DNA of 64,000 nucleotides, from the NCBI GenBank assembly GCA_010015675.1, contig ML977046.1:62001-126000 (forward strand), given 5' to 3'. The notes under the pieces are model-generated. The model was not told where the DNA came from. It saw only the letters and a program-made list of their open reading frames with translations, and made no database searches. Shown here piece after piece: positions 23,184 to 36,600 of this stretch; the stretch's first letter is position 1; each line of letters opens with the position of its first letter. The position numbers and the translations under genes were made by a program. This stretch comes from Byssothecium circinans. Its lineage: Eukaryota; Ascomycota; Dothideomycetes; Pleosporales; Massarinaceae.

Positions 23184-26100
23184 GGACGCGGGAGGTGGGT
23201 GTGTAGTCAACTGTTGTGGATACAAAATGGACGGATAGATGGATAGAGGCGCATTTGATATTTGGGTCCAAATCTAGAAATACTTTTCAATTTTGGGAAT
23301 TGCTGCATTAAGCTTCTTCATCAAGCATTCCTACCCTAATCCCGCCTAGTCACAAAATGCACCGATGCCCACATCGTACAACCCCAGCCGCAACTCCGAT
23401 CGGTGACGCTGAGATAAGACAGCGTGATCAAGCTTATTACAGGGACTGGAGATTGGGGATTGCGCCACAACGCAGTCTCTTTGCCGATGGCCGGTAAAGT
23501 GACTGGTGACCGGTGCAGTAGTGTGGTGTGGTAGGTAAGCGAAGCGAATACGCCTTCCACCTACATACCTTGCGGAGCACTTGAGCTAGCATTTAGCAGT
23601 TCGGACTTGGAATAAACCTGCAAGATGGCTAATCTCTCCAAAGATGCTTGAACGGCGAACCCGAGAAGAAGGGTAGAAGCACAAAGGCAAATCCTCACTG
23701 AAAGGAGGACAACGATGATCGCGGATCCAGGCAGTCTACCTTCCATAAACTCGCATCTGCGTCGTCAGAGTACGCGCCGCACATGCTCCCATCTCAAGAA
23801 TCATGCGCCAGCCATACAAACTCCCCTCGCCCAGTTCCAGAACCGCATTCCCAAATCCCCAGTTCCCAATCCCCATCCTGCCTCATCACACATACAAATT
23901 CCCTGCACAAACGGCCCACCATCCCAATCCTTCTAGGTCTCGTTCTGCGTTCTAGCTTCTGCGGTGCTTCGATATTAAATCCTCGCTCGAAGCGGAGAAG
24001 TTTAGCGATAGGGCGTTCGTATATGCATGTGTTCGACAGGGGGGCGTGACCTTAACGCTTACAGGGAGTTTTTAGCCCCTGGGGACTGGGAGATAGATAT
24101 TGGGGTCTCGACTCCCGATTGATGGGCGGTGAGCAGATACGTAGGAGATATAAGGGATCCGATGACTTGGTGTAGAGGAGATGCATGGATGGGGATACCG
24201 GGTTCAGGCGCAGTGTGAGAAGGTGAGATATACCATGGTATGGATTAGGATCAGCATCAGCAGGGAGGTAATATTGACATTCTGTGAGGAGAATTACGTT
24301 CTTTGGTAGATTAGATTGATGCGTTAAATGCCGATTTTATACGTGCCTTCGACAGCCTTTCTAGAAAACTCTCGAACGCTTCCCGCTTCTGTCTTCCCTT
24401 TGGCGCGCAAGCCGCCGCTATGCGCGCATCCACGCTCTAACGAACAAACTTACGTCGCGCTCAATGTTCACAAGCCTTTTCCCCTTGACCCTATCCCATC
24501 TCAAATAACCAAAGCATAATCTTTCCACCTTTGAACCAGTCTGCCCCTATCCCAATCTCCATCTCCCGCTACATCATAACACTAATCGCAACTCCCCTCC
24601 CTCCCCTCCCGTCTCGCATCTCGCAACTCCAAACCTCACCATCCCCAGACCCCGCAAGCCGCAAGTCGCAAACTCTCCACCATCCATCCCATCCTCCCAA
24701 AACACCTGTGGAAATGAAAGAGATACCGTATCGCACCGTACCCTACGCGAGTAATATATCTAATTCTCCACACGAACCTTAATCCCCATCACTAATATTC
24801 CTTCCATCCTTTCCATGGAACTACGATGGAAACCACTACCGCCACCACCACGGCCCTACGCCCGCCTCGCATTTCCATTTTACCCGACCGAGCCGCCTCC
24901 TCCATTCCTTCCTCCACCGCCACCATGACCGTAAACGTACACATCACCCGCTCGCTCGCTCGCCAAAACTTCCGAGGTAACAAACCCAAATCGTGGCGGT
25001 CGCGAGTCGCGAGATTTCCGATCCCTGCTTTCCTTTTCTTCTGATTGGCCGACCGACCGACTGGGCGGTAAAACGATGGATTTCCCATTTCGGCGGTGGG
25101 GGCGGGGGTCGATCATTAGACTAACGAGCCACCGAGATACGATACGATACGGTGAAGGATTTTCAAAGGAGGATTTCGAAGGAAGGATCCATGGAAGGAA
25201 GAAACTCAAAAGATGGGAGTCTAGACGGCGCCAGAGCCAGGGCAAGGGCAAGGGCTTGCAAGGGATGTACTGTACAGTACAGTACAGGGGTGCTGCATAT
25301 ACTATGTCAGACTGTAAGCGCATATCTATCGATTTTCCACGCTAGATATCTGGATGTTCGATGTTCGTTGATATCACACCCCTTCCCCCCCACCCCCTTT
25401 CTTTCTTCGAAAGAGTGCGATGCGCGTGCTGCGGGGTTGGGGATTTGGGAATACGATGGATGGATGGGATACGGGTACGAGGGTTTGGTGATATGATGTG
25501 CAAAGGGGGATGCAGGAGGAGGTGTCGCGGCTTGTCGTGTCGTGTCGTGTTGTGTTACATGGCGTGGCGTGGCGTGTGTAGCTGTAGCTTATACGGTCGG
25601 TACACAGTCTCTCTCTCTCTCTCTCTTACAAGGTTTCGGGGTTGGAAAAGGACAATCACGGGCGTTGGGTGTTGGGTTTGCGGTCCAGCGGTTGTGCGAC
25701 GCGGACATGACCTTTGAGTATAGCGTAGCTCCCTTCCCATTTGCTTTAGTACCTTGGCTTAGTCTCCTTATCTATCAAGAGTTTAGAGACGATTGGGATC
25801 TAGTGGAAAGGGTGGAATGTACCATGTAGGTAAGGCGATTCAAGGTGAGCGTTTTCGTTCGCTATTGTAGACGTACGTAGCGTAGGACGTTTGTCAATTA
25901 GATCGATTCCCTTGGGAGCATCAGGGGAGGGAAGGATGGAAAATAAAAGCTCGAATCGAATGCACAAAAGCGAAGGGCGGAAACGACGAGATATCGTTTC
26001 GATTCTTTGTGTATGCGACAATAAACTACCCCTTCCAACTGCGGACAGACGTAAACACAGAGCCCCTTCAACGTAAACTCATAAATTGTAAGAAGCGCAA

Positions 26101-27044
26101 TTCATCTATCTACCATGGTCGTGCATTCTCCGCCGTACGCTCGATGTCACGAAAGGAGGAAGTTTTAGTTCGGGGGAAGCCCCAACCCACAGCAGCCACC
26201 GTACCACAAACACCGCGTGCAATCCGTACAACCATCCGCAGACTCCATTTGCCACGCTCTCCCACCCATCACATCCCAGCCCAGCCCAGCCCCACTCCAC
26301 CATTGTTTGTACCACCAGTCAGACCACGACCGCCTATACGTAGCATACACATCGTACGAGAAACCGTCCCATCACTCACCACACCGCTCAGCGCATGTGG
26401 TACAACATCGATTTCTTTTTCGTCACCCGAAAGGTCGTATTCCCTCTCGTGGTGATATGCGCTTGAGAAAATGAGTACATGGGTTCAACGATAATAGGAG
26501 GTATGGGAAGTGGGCACCCGCGGCCCGCGGCGCTGGTATTGTCGGTTGTTGTGTAAGGTGGTAAAACGGCGTGGTTCGGACGAGGTGAAGCGAGACAGGT
26601 GCGGGTACCGGGTTTTTGACGTTCATGGCGACGCCCATGGTGCTACGGGGGCCCGGGTCCATGCTCGGGTACAGTTCAAGGTCGTACAGACCGGTGCGTG
26701 CGATGGCGGGATACTAACGTCGGGGAGTAGTCGGTGGAGCGGGTGCATAGCCTAGATGCGGGTGTATCAAAATATAGGAGTAGAAGAGGCGGTCTATGGT
26801 TGCGACGTAAAGTTGCGGTAGGTATGCACGACGAGAATGAAGACAGGCAAGCTGGGACAGAGCGAACACGAGAAACCGGCAACTGCTACACTGAGCAGGG
26901 CAAGTAAAATAACATTCGTTCGGCGAGGTAACACCGTTATCAAATTGTTCGAGTCTAAGCAGTGAGGTATTGTCGTTTGGAACGAAGAAGCAGTGAAGTG
27001 GAAATGAAATGTCGAAGGGAAGAAAACTAGGAGCGAAGAAACTT
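23184..27044. other. 3.9-kb gene-free region of normal base composition
   Basis: I see no coding frame with domains or a convincing splice chain. It contains pyrimidine-rich tracts (24,530-24,700; 25,370-25,400) and a CT microsatellite at about 25,608-25,626. Unlike the AT-rich repeat zones it is not stop-riddled, so it could hold long UTRs, regulatory DNA or non-coding transcripts. Confidence 0.45.
25608..25626. repeat. CT dinucleotide microsatellite
   Basis: About nine copies of TC/CT in the gene-free region; no coding overlap is supported. Confidence 0.8.
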
Positions 27045-28267
27045 CTACACAGGTGCAGGTGAATCGTCGTCGATCTGGAAGGCTCTGAGTTTGGCCTCTA
27101 CAGCCTTGACCACTTCAGGGTCATACTTGCGGTCGGCTTTGGCGCGTTTAAGCCTGCACATTGTTAGTGGAGCTTTGGATGCTAAAGGTGGGGGGGCTGA
27201 CGGTTTCCTAATACACTTTTCGCACTTCCCATGCCCACAGCCAGGACACTGAGACGAGCCCTCGATGAACAGATTGTGGCACTCTTCGCATTCCCAGCGC
27301 ACTCTCGTTCTCGGCCTCCTCCACATGCGTTTGCTCTCTTCTAGATCTTGATCGAGCTCGGTGTCGCTGGCCGGGTCAACGTCGCCAGGGTAGCCCTGAG
27401 GCCACTTGTCGAGCTTCGCAGGCTCTCTCGGACACCTAGTGCATCTAATGTGGCGACAATGCTCGCAGATGGTGGCTGAAGACGGGACGAAGACATTCTG
27501 GCACTTGTGGCATGTACGTCTGACACGCTGCTTCGTGTGTCGATAGACCAACTCTCCGCCCGTCTTGGAGGTGAGGGTGAGAAGCTTCTTCTTTTTAGGT
27601 TTCACCAGGCCCTCTTCCGGCTCTTTGCCCTTCTCCACTGGCGTCTTTTTCTTGGGGAAGCGGGGACACTTCTTGCAGCGCTTGTGCTCACATTTTGCGC
27701 ACACCTTGTCGCCGCCATACGTGGTGCCGCAGCGGTGGCAGGTGCGATGCACACGCATGCGAATGGGCTTCTCGACACGCTGAACAGTGATGGGATGGGC
27801 AGGGGCAGAGATCCATTCGTGAGACTCGAGAGTGAGGCCGTATTTGGCGAAGAGGGCGCGGGCTCGCTCCTGCTGGAGGGCACTGCGGTTAAGCTCCTGG
27901 GTCGTAGTGGCAGCGGCAGCAGCAGGCTTGGGCTCGGCAGTAGCCGTAGCCGTAGCCGTAGCCGTAGTAGCAGGAGTAGGGGTCGTCTTGGGAGCGGGCG
28001 TGGTAGTAGGGCTGAGATGCGGTCAGTATAGGTGAATGGAAGGGTCCCTTCCCAATGCAGAACTTACGCAGTGGTGGCTTCCTGCTGCTCCTCGAGCCTG
28101 GGCGTGGATGCGGAAGCTGCGTCGGGACTCGTGGAAGGAGCGGTCTTGGTCTTCTTCTCGCGACGGAAGACGCTGCTCATGCGCTTCACATATTTGGTCA
28201 AGCTCTTGCGACGGTCGTCTTTGGCCTCTTTGGCGTCCGACGGGCCGGCGCCTGGCGGAGTCGACAT
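27045..28267 (-). CDS. Protein with three tandem CxxC zinc-ribbon-like modules
   Basis: Exons 28267-28068, 28011-27202 and 27153-27045 give 372 residues. The 55-nt first intron (GTAAGT...TCTCAG) and 48-nt last intron (GTCAGC...CTAAC...TGCAG) follow fungal consensus. The last intron is a multiple of three without a stop, so retention would only add 16 residues. Residues 1-110 are basic, then Ala/Thr/Pro-rich. Three modules follow at about 158-182, 234-260 and 308-333, each CxxC, 9-11 residues, CxxCxH, two residues, CxxC (CHRC/CAKCEH/CKKC, CHKC/CEHCRH/CTRC, CECHN-like CEEC/CPGCGH/CEKC). Each module is preceded by a basic V-R/H-x-T/E segment and followed by a Pro-Arg/Lys patch. Six cysteines and a histidine suggest zinc binding; role unknown, possibly nucleic-acid or protein binding. 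It looks like a fungal-specific family. Confidence 0.8.
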
Positions 28268-28651
28268 GGTGTTGATTTTGGAATTAATATTTTAATGGGG
28301 AGGACAGCGAAGTGGGTATACGGTGGATGTAAGATGTTGTGGGTATCTACTATCCACGGCGCTGGGTGCTTGGAGCTGGCTGAGACAGCGCGACAACCGG
28401 GGCGACCGACAGCGCGGTAAAGGGCAGCAATTAGGCTGAGCGGGGGCGAGCTTAGGTGTTGTGCAATGCTGGGTGCCGGCGACGAGGCCGTGGCTGTCGT
28501 GGGTGCCGTGGGATGGATTGGACAGTGGCGAGCTGGAGGTTACGAGCAAGGCTTGGTCGGGGGTGGGTGGACAGTTATTATGTGCGGGCAGAGTGCAGCG
28601 GGTGCAGCAGCAGAGTGCCAGTGCCAGTGGCAGTGGCAGAGTAGCAGCAGG

Positions 28652-28692
28652 CCGTGGGCCGTGAGCCGTGAGCCGTGAGCCGTGAGCCGTGG
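28652..28692. repeat. Heptamer tandem repeat (CCGTGAG)n
   Basis: Four perfect CCGTGAG units with a degenerate copy on each side, about 385 bp upstream of the triple-CxxC gene start. Confidence 0.85.
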
Positions 28693-31600
28693 CCGTCCAG
28701 GTGTGTTCCAGCAGATTGGATTCGACCCCGAACACCGCACAAGCGTCGAAGCGTCTAAGCGTCTGAGCGTCCTGCGCGCCCGTTCGTCGCACATGCACGA
28801 TGCAGGTTGGGACGGGCGGCGAATGGGCAGTTTGGGGGTATTATGGCCGTGATGCGTGATGGTGGAGCACGGCTGCCATGCCCCCGCGAACAATAATAAT
28901 GCTGGCGCACCGCAGGAATGTGCAACAACGATAACAATGGGCAGCGATGTTCCCGGCGCAGAGTGGTGGAGCCAGGTCGTGGCATGCACGGCGCGCCGGC
29001 TGAGCAAAGAAGACCACAAGCGAGCTGGTGGGAGCGGGAGAGAATAATAATGGGCAGATTTCTCGATTCCTGTCTCTCCATGGTCTGGTCTGTCTGGTCA
29101 GTCTGGTTGCGGATAGCAGCGCTCAGCCTTGGCAGACGCAGACCCGAGGGCTTGGACGCGAGCACGGAGGAGACTGCCCAATGGAGAGGAGAGACTGGCA
29201 TTGCCAAGAGAAGCCTCCGCGGAGCAGCAGACCCACCCTCCGCTACTATCTGTTCTTCTGCCCTTCGCACTTCGTTAGACACCGTCACGTCGCTCGAAAT
29301 GATCTGCAGCACCCTCTGTGTCCCTTCTGTTGATGGCTGATAGCCAGGCCGTGGTGGTGGTGACGACTGAGACAGCCAGGACGCGCAAGAGATAGACACC
29401 GGATCCCATACCAATATCAACGTCACCCATCGTCCGCAGCTTCCTATATTTATTTCTCCGGCATAACCAGACCTGCACCTGCCTGTCAACTTCCAACGGC
29501 TATCACGCGGTTGAGTGGCCCCTTCCCCATCTGGCAGCCCGCACCTGCCTGCATATCCGGGCAGTTGCACCGTGACGGAAGGGAGGGACGATGGACCTCA
29601 TCTCCCCTTATCCAACTTCCACCTCATTATTATTCATCTCACTCCTCTCAGCTCTCGTCTACCCAACCCAGCCATGCATCACCTCTCATGCATCGCTCCG
29701 ATTCCTACGATTCCTACTCCACGGCAGCAGGCTCCCAGTCCCATATGCGACGCCCCGACAACCTGGGTGGCAAGCACGCCCCTGCAACGCTTGTGTCACC
29801 CTGTGATTCGCCTGCCCGTACGAACTCATGCACCGAAGACCCAAACATCCATCCGACTGCATCTTTAGTACACATGCATTGCAGTCATCTATTCTTTGAG
29901 TCTTTGCCGTGCAAGTAGTAATTTGCTCGCTACACTCGTGCTGCGTCTCCGACAAGCAGACGCCAACATGTCCGTGTCTCAACTTTCTATCCACCGGCAA
30001 AAGTCACCCAGGGGCAGCATGCGCTCCAATCCGAAATTTAATGCTCTCTCCACCGCAGCCTGCTCTCTACTCTATAGAAAGTCATGAGATCGCATAAAGG
30101 CCCACATGTCGAGCACACACGAAACTTTATCGCCGTCTTGATGGGGAATATGTCGCTATCACAAGGCCTGCTAGTCATACCTGTATGCAGCTCATCTATC
30201 GCAATCACGCGTGCCGCCGCAATCACACAGAAGACGCTTCATCGCCCTCGAGTCCATCCCTCAGCCAGCAATTGCCCCACCACTCTCTTATTTTCCTTTC
30301 TTATTATTAGCCGTCTTGAAACATGGCAGTCTCCTCAAATGCCGAACCCTGCCGTGGTAGACTGGCAGCGACTAGTGAATCCGGGACGTCCGTATGGGAC
30401 CATCAAACACGGGCCCTACTTCGATCAAACATACCCCAACCAACCCGCTAGTCAGTCGCTATCCCGAGAGTCCAGAACGCGTTGGTCGGTTGCAGCTCTT
30501 CCGCCCATGTCTCCACACAAAACAACGTCAAGAACACCGGAATCGCAGACAACACACAACAAGGGGGGATGAGGTGCAGCCGTGTTTGAAGTCAAGTCGC
30601 AGCCTTCCATTACTCACCACTCCGATCTAGAAGTCCTATCTTAAGAAACGAAGCTCACGAATCACTATCCGCAGTGGAATCCGCTTACCAACCGTTCAAC
30701 CGTTCTCCCGCCTTTCCACAGCGTCCCAGTACCGAACCAGAACCCTGACCAGGGTATATGTGCGGCGTCATTCAGAAACGGAAATAACATTTATTCAACC
30801 AATCATTCACGACACCGAAGGAGCAGCGGGAGAATCGCCGACTCGAACATCGCGCTCCACCGATAATTATCCGAACGCCGCAGTGATGCGTCCGAACATG
30901 GTTGGATGCGGTGGTAAGGCCCCATTCAGGTGGTGATTCCGTGACGTTACTCCTTCACGGATTGCAGTGGCAAGGGATACGATCGTAACGACGTTGGATC
31001 AGGTTTCGAGGAGGAGAAGCCCTGATCATTGTGGATCGTCCTTTTTAACTCTATTGCTCAGACGATGGTTGGGCATTATTTGTGGTCTGACTTTGTTGCA
31101 GCTTCTCTACGCTAGGTGCTAGTTACATTTTACGAACTGTTTTCTGGGGCCCTTCCTAGCTCGCTGGAAGGATACGCAAGGAACTTGAGGGAGACTGAGC
31201 CTCGGGAGCACCCGTTCCGCGCCACCCTAGATCTGCACTTTCTGGGAGCCTAAGCATCACCGTTGAATTCTAGTTCGGGATTGCTCGTATGTATGGCCTG
31301 AGCCTCAAGCCGTTTTTCCGCTCCACATTATTTACGACCCGAAGAGAGCACCTCTATTTCCGAATCGGCGATACTTCGCCAACCGGGAGCACCCTTCATT
31401 AACTTCTAAGTTTCTGGTCCCTATCTCCTACTACCGATGTCATGCCACTATATGGAAGTTCTCTATCGAGAAATCTCACATTCTCAAACAGTCAGAATCT
31501 CCATCACTGTTCCCAGCTCTACCTTTCACTCCTGTTTCAAGCACTATTTTTTAGCTCAACCATCCAGGTCTCTCTCTGGTTCTTTGTATCCGTACGCGAT

Positions 31601-32550
31601 ACACAATTCGCCCAACACCTCCCTTCCATCACATCCAGTATCTACCACCTGCAGTAGATCTCTCCACCGCCATTCATCCCACCATTATTCCCGACCGCAA
31701 TCACACACCGATTGATGCAGCAATCACCCACCCCTCATCTATTTAAACTTTTTCATATATTTACCCACCTGCAGCTACAGCACGCACAACCGCAGATCGC
31801 ACAACGCTGATCACTGATCAACGAACGTTGATGTCGATCTCTTCCCCTTTCCCCTCCCCAGAATGATCCGCCACCCCGCTGAGCGGGAGGAATCCGCACC
31901 CAGCACCCAGCGAGCGGCAACCCACGCACCCGAAGGCACGCAACCTCGACCCCATGGCCACGTGTTGCGAGCTTCCCAGAGATCTGAGAGTTGTGTTGCG
32001 CGGCGGCGTTGGCGTAAGCCACAAAGCTTCTTCTGTTGGTAAGGTGCGTTGGCACTGTACTGTACAGCAGCGAATTTTTGTACATTTGGGAATTAGCATG
32101 TTGAGGTGTGTTGGGGAGTTTGGACTGGGCTTGATTGGCTGTGATATATTGTGCCGTATTTGGTTTTGGAATGAGGAGGGGAATGGAATGGAATGTAGCG
32201 GACGCGAGCGGGGTAGCGAAGTTGTCGTTTCTTCAGAAACCTTGAGGAATACTTTAATTTGAATTCAGGATGCGATGCGATGTGATGGGAGACTACGGCA
32301 TAACAGCATTCAAATATTTCAGAGTTTTAACGAGTGGGGTTTTTGCACGGGACTCGCACAACAACGACAACGATACGAACAGCTTTCCAGAGTCCATCTC
32401 AGAGGACAAGTACTAACCTACCTCAACATGGAAAAAGTAATAATACGGGGATTAATTAATTGATATACCCAGAATTTGAGTTTGCGAGGGGCGTGGTGTA
32501 CCCTTGGACTGAGTTCGAGTCTTGTAAAATGTTGGGACGTTTCCATATCC

Positions 32551-32580
32551 TCTCCTCTCCTCTCCTCTCCTCTCCTCTCC
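32551..32580. repeat. Pentamer repeat (TCTCC)6
   Basis: Six perfect TCTCC units in the gene-free region 3' of RPO41. Confidence 0.9.
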
Positions 32581-32755
32581 CCCTTAAACTTCTAGCCAAC
32601 GGAGTTAGTTATACCTACCTACCTACCCAGATGCTTCATGAACATAGTAGGCGGGAAAAGCTGCCGCCGTTTTAGTTTTAGTTGTAGGTTTCTACCTACC
32701 TTTGTGCTGACTTCCTTTTCCTTATCCTTCCCTTTCCTTTTCCTGCTCCACGATA

Positions 32756-32783
32756 TCTTATCTTATCTTATCTTATCTTATCT
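32756..32783. repeat. Pentamer repeat (TCTTA)5
   Basis: Five perfect TCTTA units and a partial sixth. Confidence 0.9.
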
Positions 32784-32990
32784 GCGGAGAAGGGGAAGAG
32801 GTAGCGGCACGTAGAGTGGCTCACAATTCAGAGTTGGAGTCTCTCTCTCTAGAAGAAATTGGAGCGGCACCAGCACCAGCACTAGCTGGGCGGGGATAGG
32901 GGTTAGGCTTGGACTTAGGAGGTCGTGGTACGGTACTGGGGTGTCTGTCGTGGTATGTATGTACTATTATAGCCTCCCTAGCTAGCTTAG

Positions 32991-33012
32991 AGTTTTAGTT
33001 TTAGTTTTAGTT
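32991..33012. repeat. Hexamer repeat (AGTTTT)3
   Basis: Three perfect AGTTTT units and a partial fourth. Confidence 0.75.
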
Positions 33013-33417
33013 GGGACTCGAGAGTTGGGAGTTGTGAAGGGAGGACAAGCAAGCAGCAATACTGTACTCAAGAATCGATAATCGATAATCGGCGATCGTT
33101 CGCCGGGGAGTAGAAAAATATGCTTTCTGCATGCAACGGCTGATCTGGTCTGATCGGATCGGGTTTGATCCGGCGTGGTGATGCGTAGTGAGTTGAGTGA
33201 CTGCATGTGGAATAAGAATAAGACTTCACGAAAGCGCTGCAAGGTAACTAACCCTGCGAGAAAAAAAGTTTGAAGAACATGAACATGGGAGGGTTTTGAA
33301 AAAGTATTACATGTATTTTACATTCCTTCTCCCTCTTCCTCTTCTACTTCTCCCTCTTTCTCTTCTACGACTTTCTACTTTGCTACTAGTATACATACAA
33401 GCCCATTCCAATCCAAA

Positions 33418-33436
33418 GCAGAGCAGAGCAGAGCAG
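33418..33436. repeat. Pentamer repeat (GCAGA)n
   Basis: Three perfect GCAGA units and a partial copy, about 210 bp beyond the RPO41 stop. Confidence 0.75.
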
Positions 33437-33645
33437 CGCGGATGGATTATACAAAAACAAGATACACATCCTCTTTTACACGTATCCTCTTCATCTCATC
33501 GCCATAACCTTAGCATCTCAGAAAAACATGAGAGGGGGGGAAACATGACGCTCTCATCCCCATAAAACCCAATAAATGCCCATCCATATAAAAAAAAACG
33601 CCTTTCCATGCCACATTTCCACCTTGCGCCTTGACCACCCCTCCT

Positions 33646-36600
33646 CTATGAGAAGAAGTACTTGCTGTCCCTCAACCTCGAAACATCCCAACTCCCCTTC
33701 TGCGGCACCGGCGGAAACGTCAGCGGCAGCCAAACCTGCAGCACCGCCTTCATCGGCACACTCCTCTTCGCCGTCTGGCTCAACCTCTCCGCTCTTTCCA
33801 TCCCCTCCTTCGCATCCTGCTCCGTGTCCGTAGTCGCGTCCCTGACCGCTGCTGTGGATTCCCCTGTCGTCCCGACGAGCGAGGCCTCAGTCTCGGGGTC
33901 GATTTCCGAAACGTCTAGATCTTCGGCCTCGGCCTCAATGGCCGCGGCGACGGGATCGGCGGGATTGTCGGAGGAGGAAGACCCCTCGACTTCAGCACTG
34001 AGAACCTTATCCTTAACTTCTTCAAACTTCTTGGCGCCTTTTTGCTTCGTTTCTCCCAGAAGTGTAAGGCGGAACGATGCCAGGGCTTTAGGGTCCTGGT
34101 TCGCGAGCCAGATACTCGTCGGCGTGACCATGGTTTCTCCCTCAGCTCTCTCTTTGGGATCTTCGCTCTTCAACAATTCCTGCCGTCTCGCTTCCAGTGC
34201 AACTTCCTCAAACGAGGCTTCCCGGAGCTTACCCTCCGCAGTGCCCCCATAGAGTACGCCCCGATGTTCCTTCCTCCACGCCGCGATCTTGCGACCCACG
34301 GGCGTGGCGCTAATGAGGGTGGCGCGGTACATCGAGTCTGCATATCTAGCTTTGAATTCCACCGCGAGTCGTCCCATGATGTCTTCCGAGTGCATGCGCA
34401 CGAAAGCTTCACGGAGAATGACGTTGAGATTCGGGATATCGGCAGCGTGGGTCCAGAAACTGTCATGTACGGCGGCGAAGTCGAGACCCATTTCGCCGCA
34501 CTTGAGGGCGGAGAGAAGCATGTGAGTGGCGTCGAGGGAGTGGATGAAGTTGGGAGGGAAGGCTTGCAGCTGTTTGCGCTTGTCGACTGCACCCGTACCA
34601 CTGCGCTTTGTGACGGTGATTTCCTGCAGATGTGTTTTGACTACCTGCCTGCTCTCTTTGCGGTAGGGCTGCACGACAGGCATCTTCAACGGCGTGGTCC
34701 AGATGATGCTTGTCCTGAATGTCTCGTCGTTCTTGGCAATCTTCTTGGACGCCGCGTCGGTGATTTTCTTGTATTTTGGACCATATGTCGTGGCTCCGCC
34801 GTTGATACGTTCCCTTATCTTTCTTATCTGTTCGGCAGAAATAGACGTTGTGATTCGCTCGCCGCATTCTCCGAGCCAGTATTGGATTTCCTGAGCACCA
34901 TTGAATATTTTCCCTAGCGCCGTGAAGATCTTCAGAGCAATATAGAGGGCTGGTTGTGCAAGAGATTTGACCTTGTCAGTGCCTGCGAAGTTGGGAAACA
35001 CATCTTTCAGCTCTTGCAATACCTGGAGCTTCGCACCCATGAAAGTGACGCCGTAGACGTTGGTCATGACTGTCCGCTTGACCACCTTGCGGGTAATCTT
35101 GTCCTTGACTAAGTTGGCCAAGTCGTGGCCATTGGCGGCATCTTCCGCCACCATTTCCCTCACAAGCTCAGCAACACCGGTATAAATATCCTGAGGCCGA
35201 TCTGACGGCTCGAGATTGACCTGGCTGGCTCCGGCGTGGTCTCCACCGAGAGCAGCATAATGCTGAAGACCATTGCACGTTCCGTCCTGGTGGATCGGCA
35301 AATGAGAGACATAGCGTGTTGGATCAGCTGAATCCAAAGCGTTCTTCAGCTCCATGCAGCAAGCTAGGCATTGCCATGGGTCCTCAGCCTTGGTCCACCA
35401 CCGTCGTCCCGTCAGAGGGTTGGTGGCGGAATCATAGATTTCGCTGAGATTGTCCATGGCGAACTGCTCTCGCTCCCGCAAACTGGCTTTGTCGAATCCG
35501 TAAAGATTGGCAAGCTGAACTTTGAGCCACTGCAAACCCACAACACCTAACTCTTTGCCATTGGCAAATCTAAGTATTCCTCTCGCCAAATCGGCACCGA
35601 TGTGGTTCAAGAGAGGCGGAATAGGATACGCTCTGCCACGGAAGTCGACGCTGTGGGGGAAGTATATCCGCTCTTCCTTCAAGTAGGCTCTCGCAATCTC
35701 GAGCTGGAAATTTTGGAAGCACCGCTGTGAATGCTGGCCGGATTTTAGATTTCCCCACTCCTTCAATTCCTTGAGCCACAGTCCACGTTCAAGGCTCGTT
35801 GCGGTGTGCGGAGGTTCAACAGGCCGTTCCGCATCGAATGAACCTGCTACCATGCCGCCGATGGCTTCCTCTTGATTCCAAGCCTGTGCCATGACCTCAA
35901 ATACGTCCTTGTTGATTTGCCACGGCACCCTTCCAAGTACATCGAGCCCAGCGAGCACCTTTGTCATGTCACCGTTGGAGATGGCTGAGTGGGCATATGC
36001 ACGCTGCGAAGGGTCGGTACCTCTTGTTCGGATGACGGCAGATCTCTGATTGTGGAAGCCTCCATCATCGAAACTTGTCCAAGGCTTTGGCTCGAACACC
36101 ATGGGCAACTTTGTCGTCGTGATGCTGTGCATTGACTCGGTGCGTAGTTTGGTCATGATGTCGCTGTGAGGTGCAACGAAACCGAGTTTTTTCCCTTGGA
36201 TAAATCCGGTATGATGATGGAAAGCGGGCTGGGTATTCGTAATCTGCTCGCCAGTCTTTGGGTCTTGTGCTGAGACCACGATCGTCGCCGATTTCAGCAT
36301 GAGCTCGAGCACGAGTGCACCAATCTTAGTCTTGACCGTCAGGGGAAACCGCTTGGCGACTGATTTATCGTAGTCTAGAGATACATTTTGGTCAGTCGGC
36401 CCAGCTGCTGGAGCTGTCGATTCCGTCTTGCCGGCGTTCAAGCTCAGTTTGCTGAGCATCTCTCGTCGGGCTAGCCGACGTTGTTTTTTCACAAACGCCT
36501 TGTGCTTGACGCGGGCCTCCAAGTTGGCTTCCGCTTCAACGTCATCGCCGATTGCAGACGCCAGGATCGACACCTTGAGCGGGTTTGTCTCGTCTTGGGT

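Larger units (their letters stand above)
28268..33645. other. 5.4-kb gene-free region with many short tandem repeats
   Basis: No supported gene. A 271-codon minus-strand frame at 28,755-29,570 has no motifs and a composition like its alternative frames. The stretch holds several microsatellites (listed separately) and pyrimidine tracts. It lies upstream of the triple-CxxC gene, so its left end is that promoter; its right end is the 3' side of RPO41. Confidence 0.45.

Noticed and set aside
28755..29570. 271-codon minus-strand frame
   Set aside because: Arg/Ser/Pro-rich, no motif, and equally long frames overlap it in the same GC-rich region.
29511..29918. 135-codon plus-strand frame with a Ser/Tyr-rich middle
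   Set aside because: Some coding-like codons, but no motif, no splice partner and competing frames.
34042..34917. 291-codon plus-strand frame inside RPO41
   Set aside because: It is the antisense shadow of the polymerase catalytic domain.
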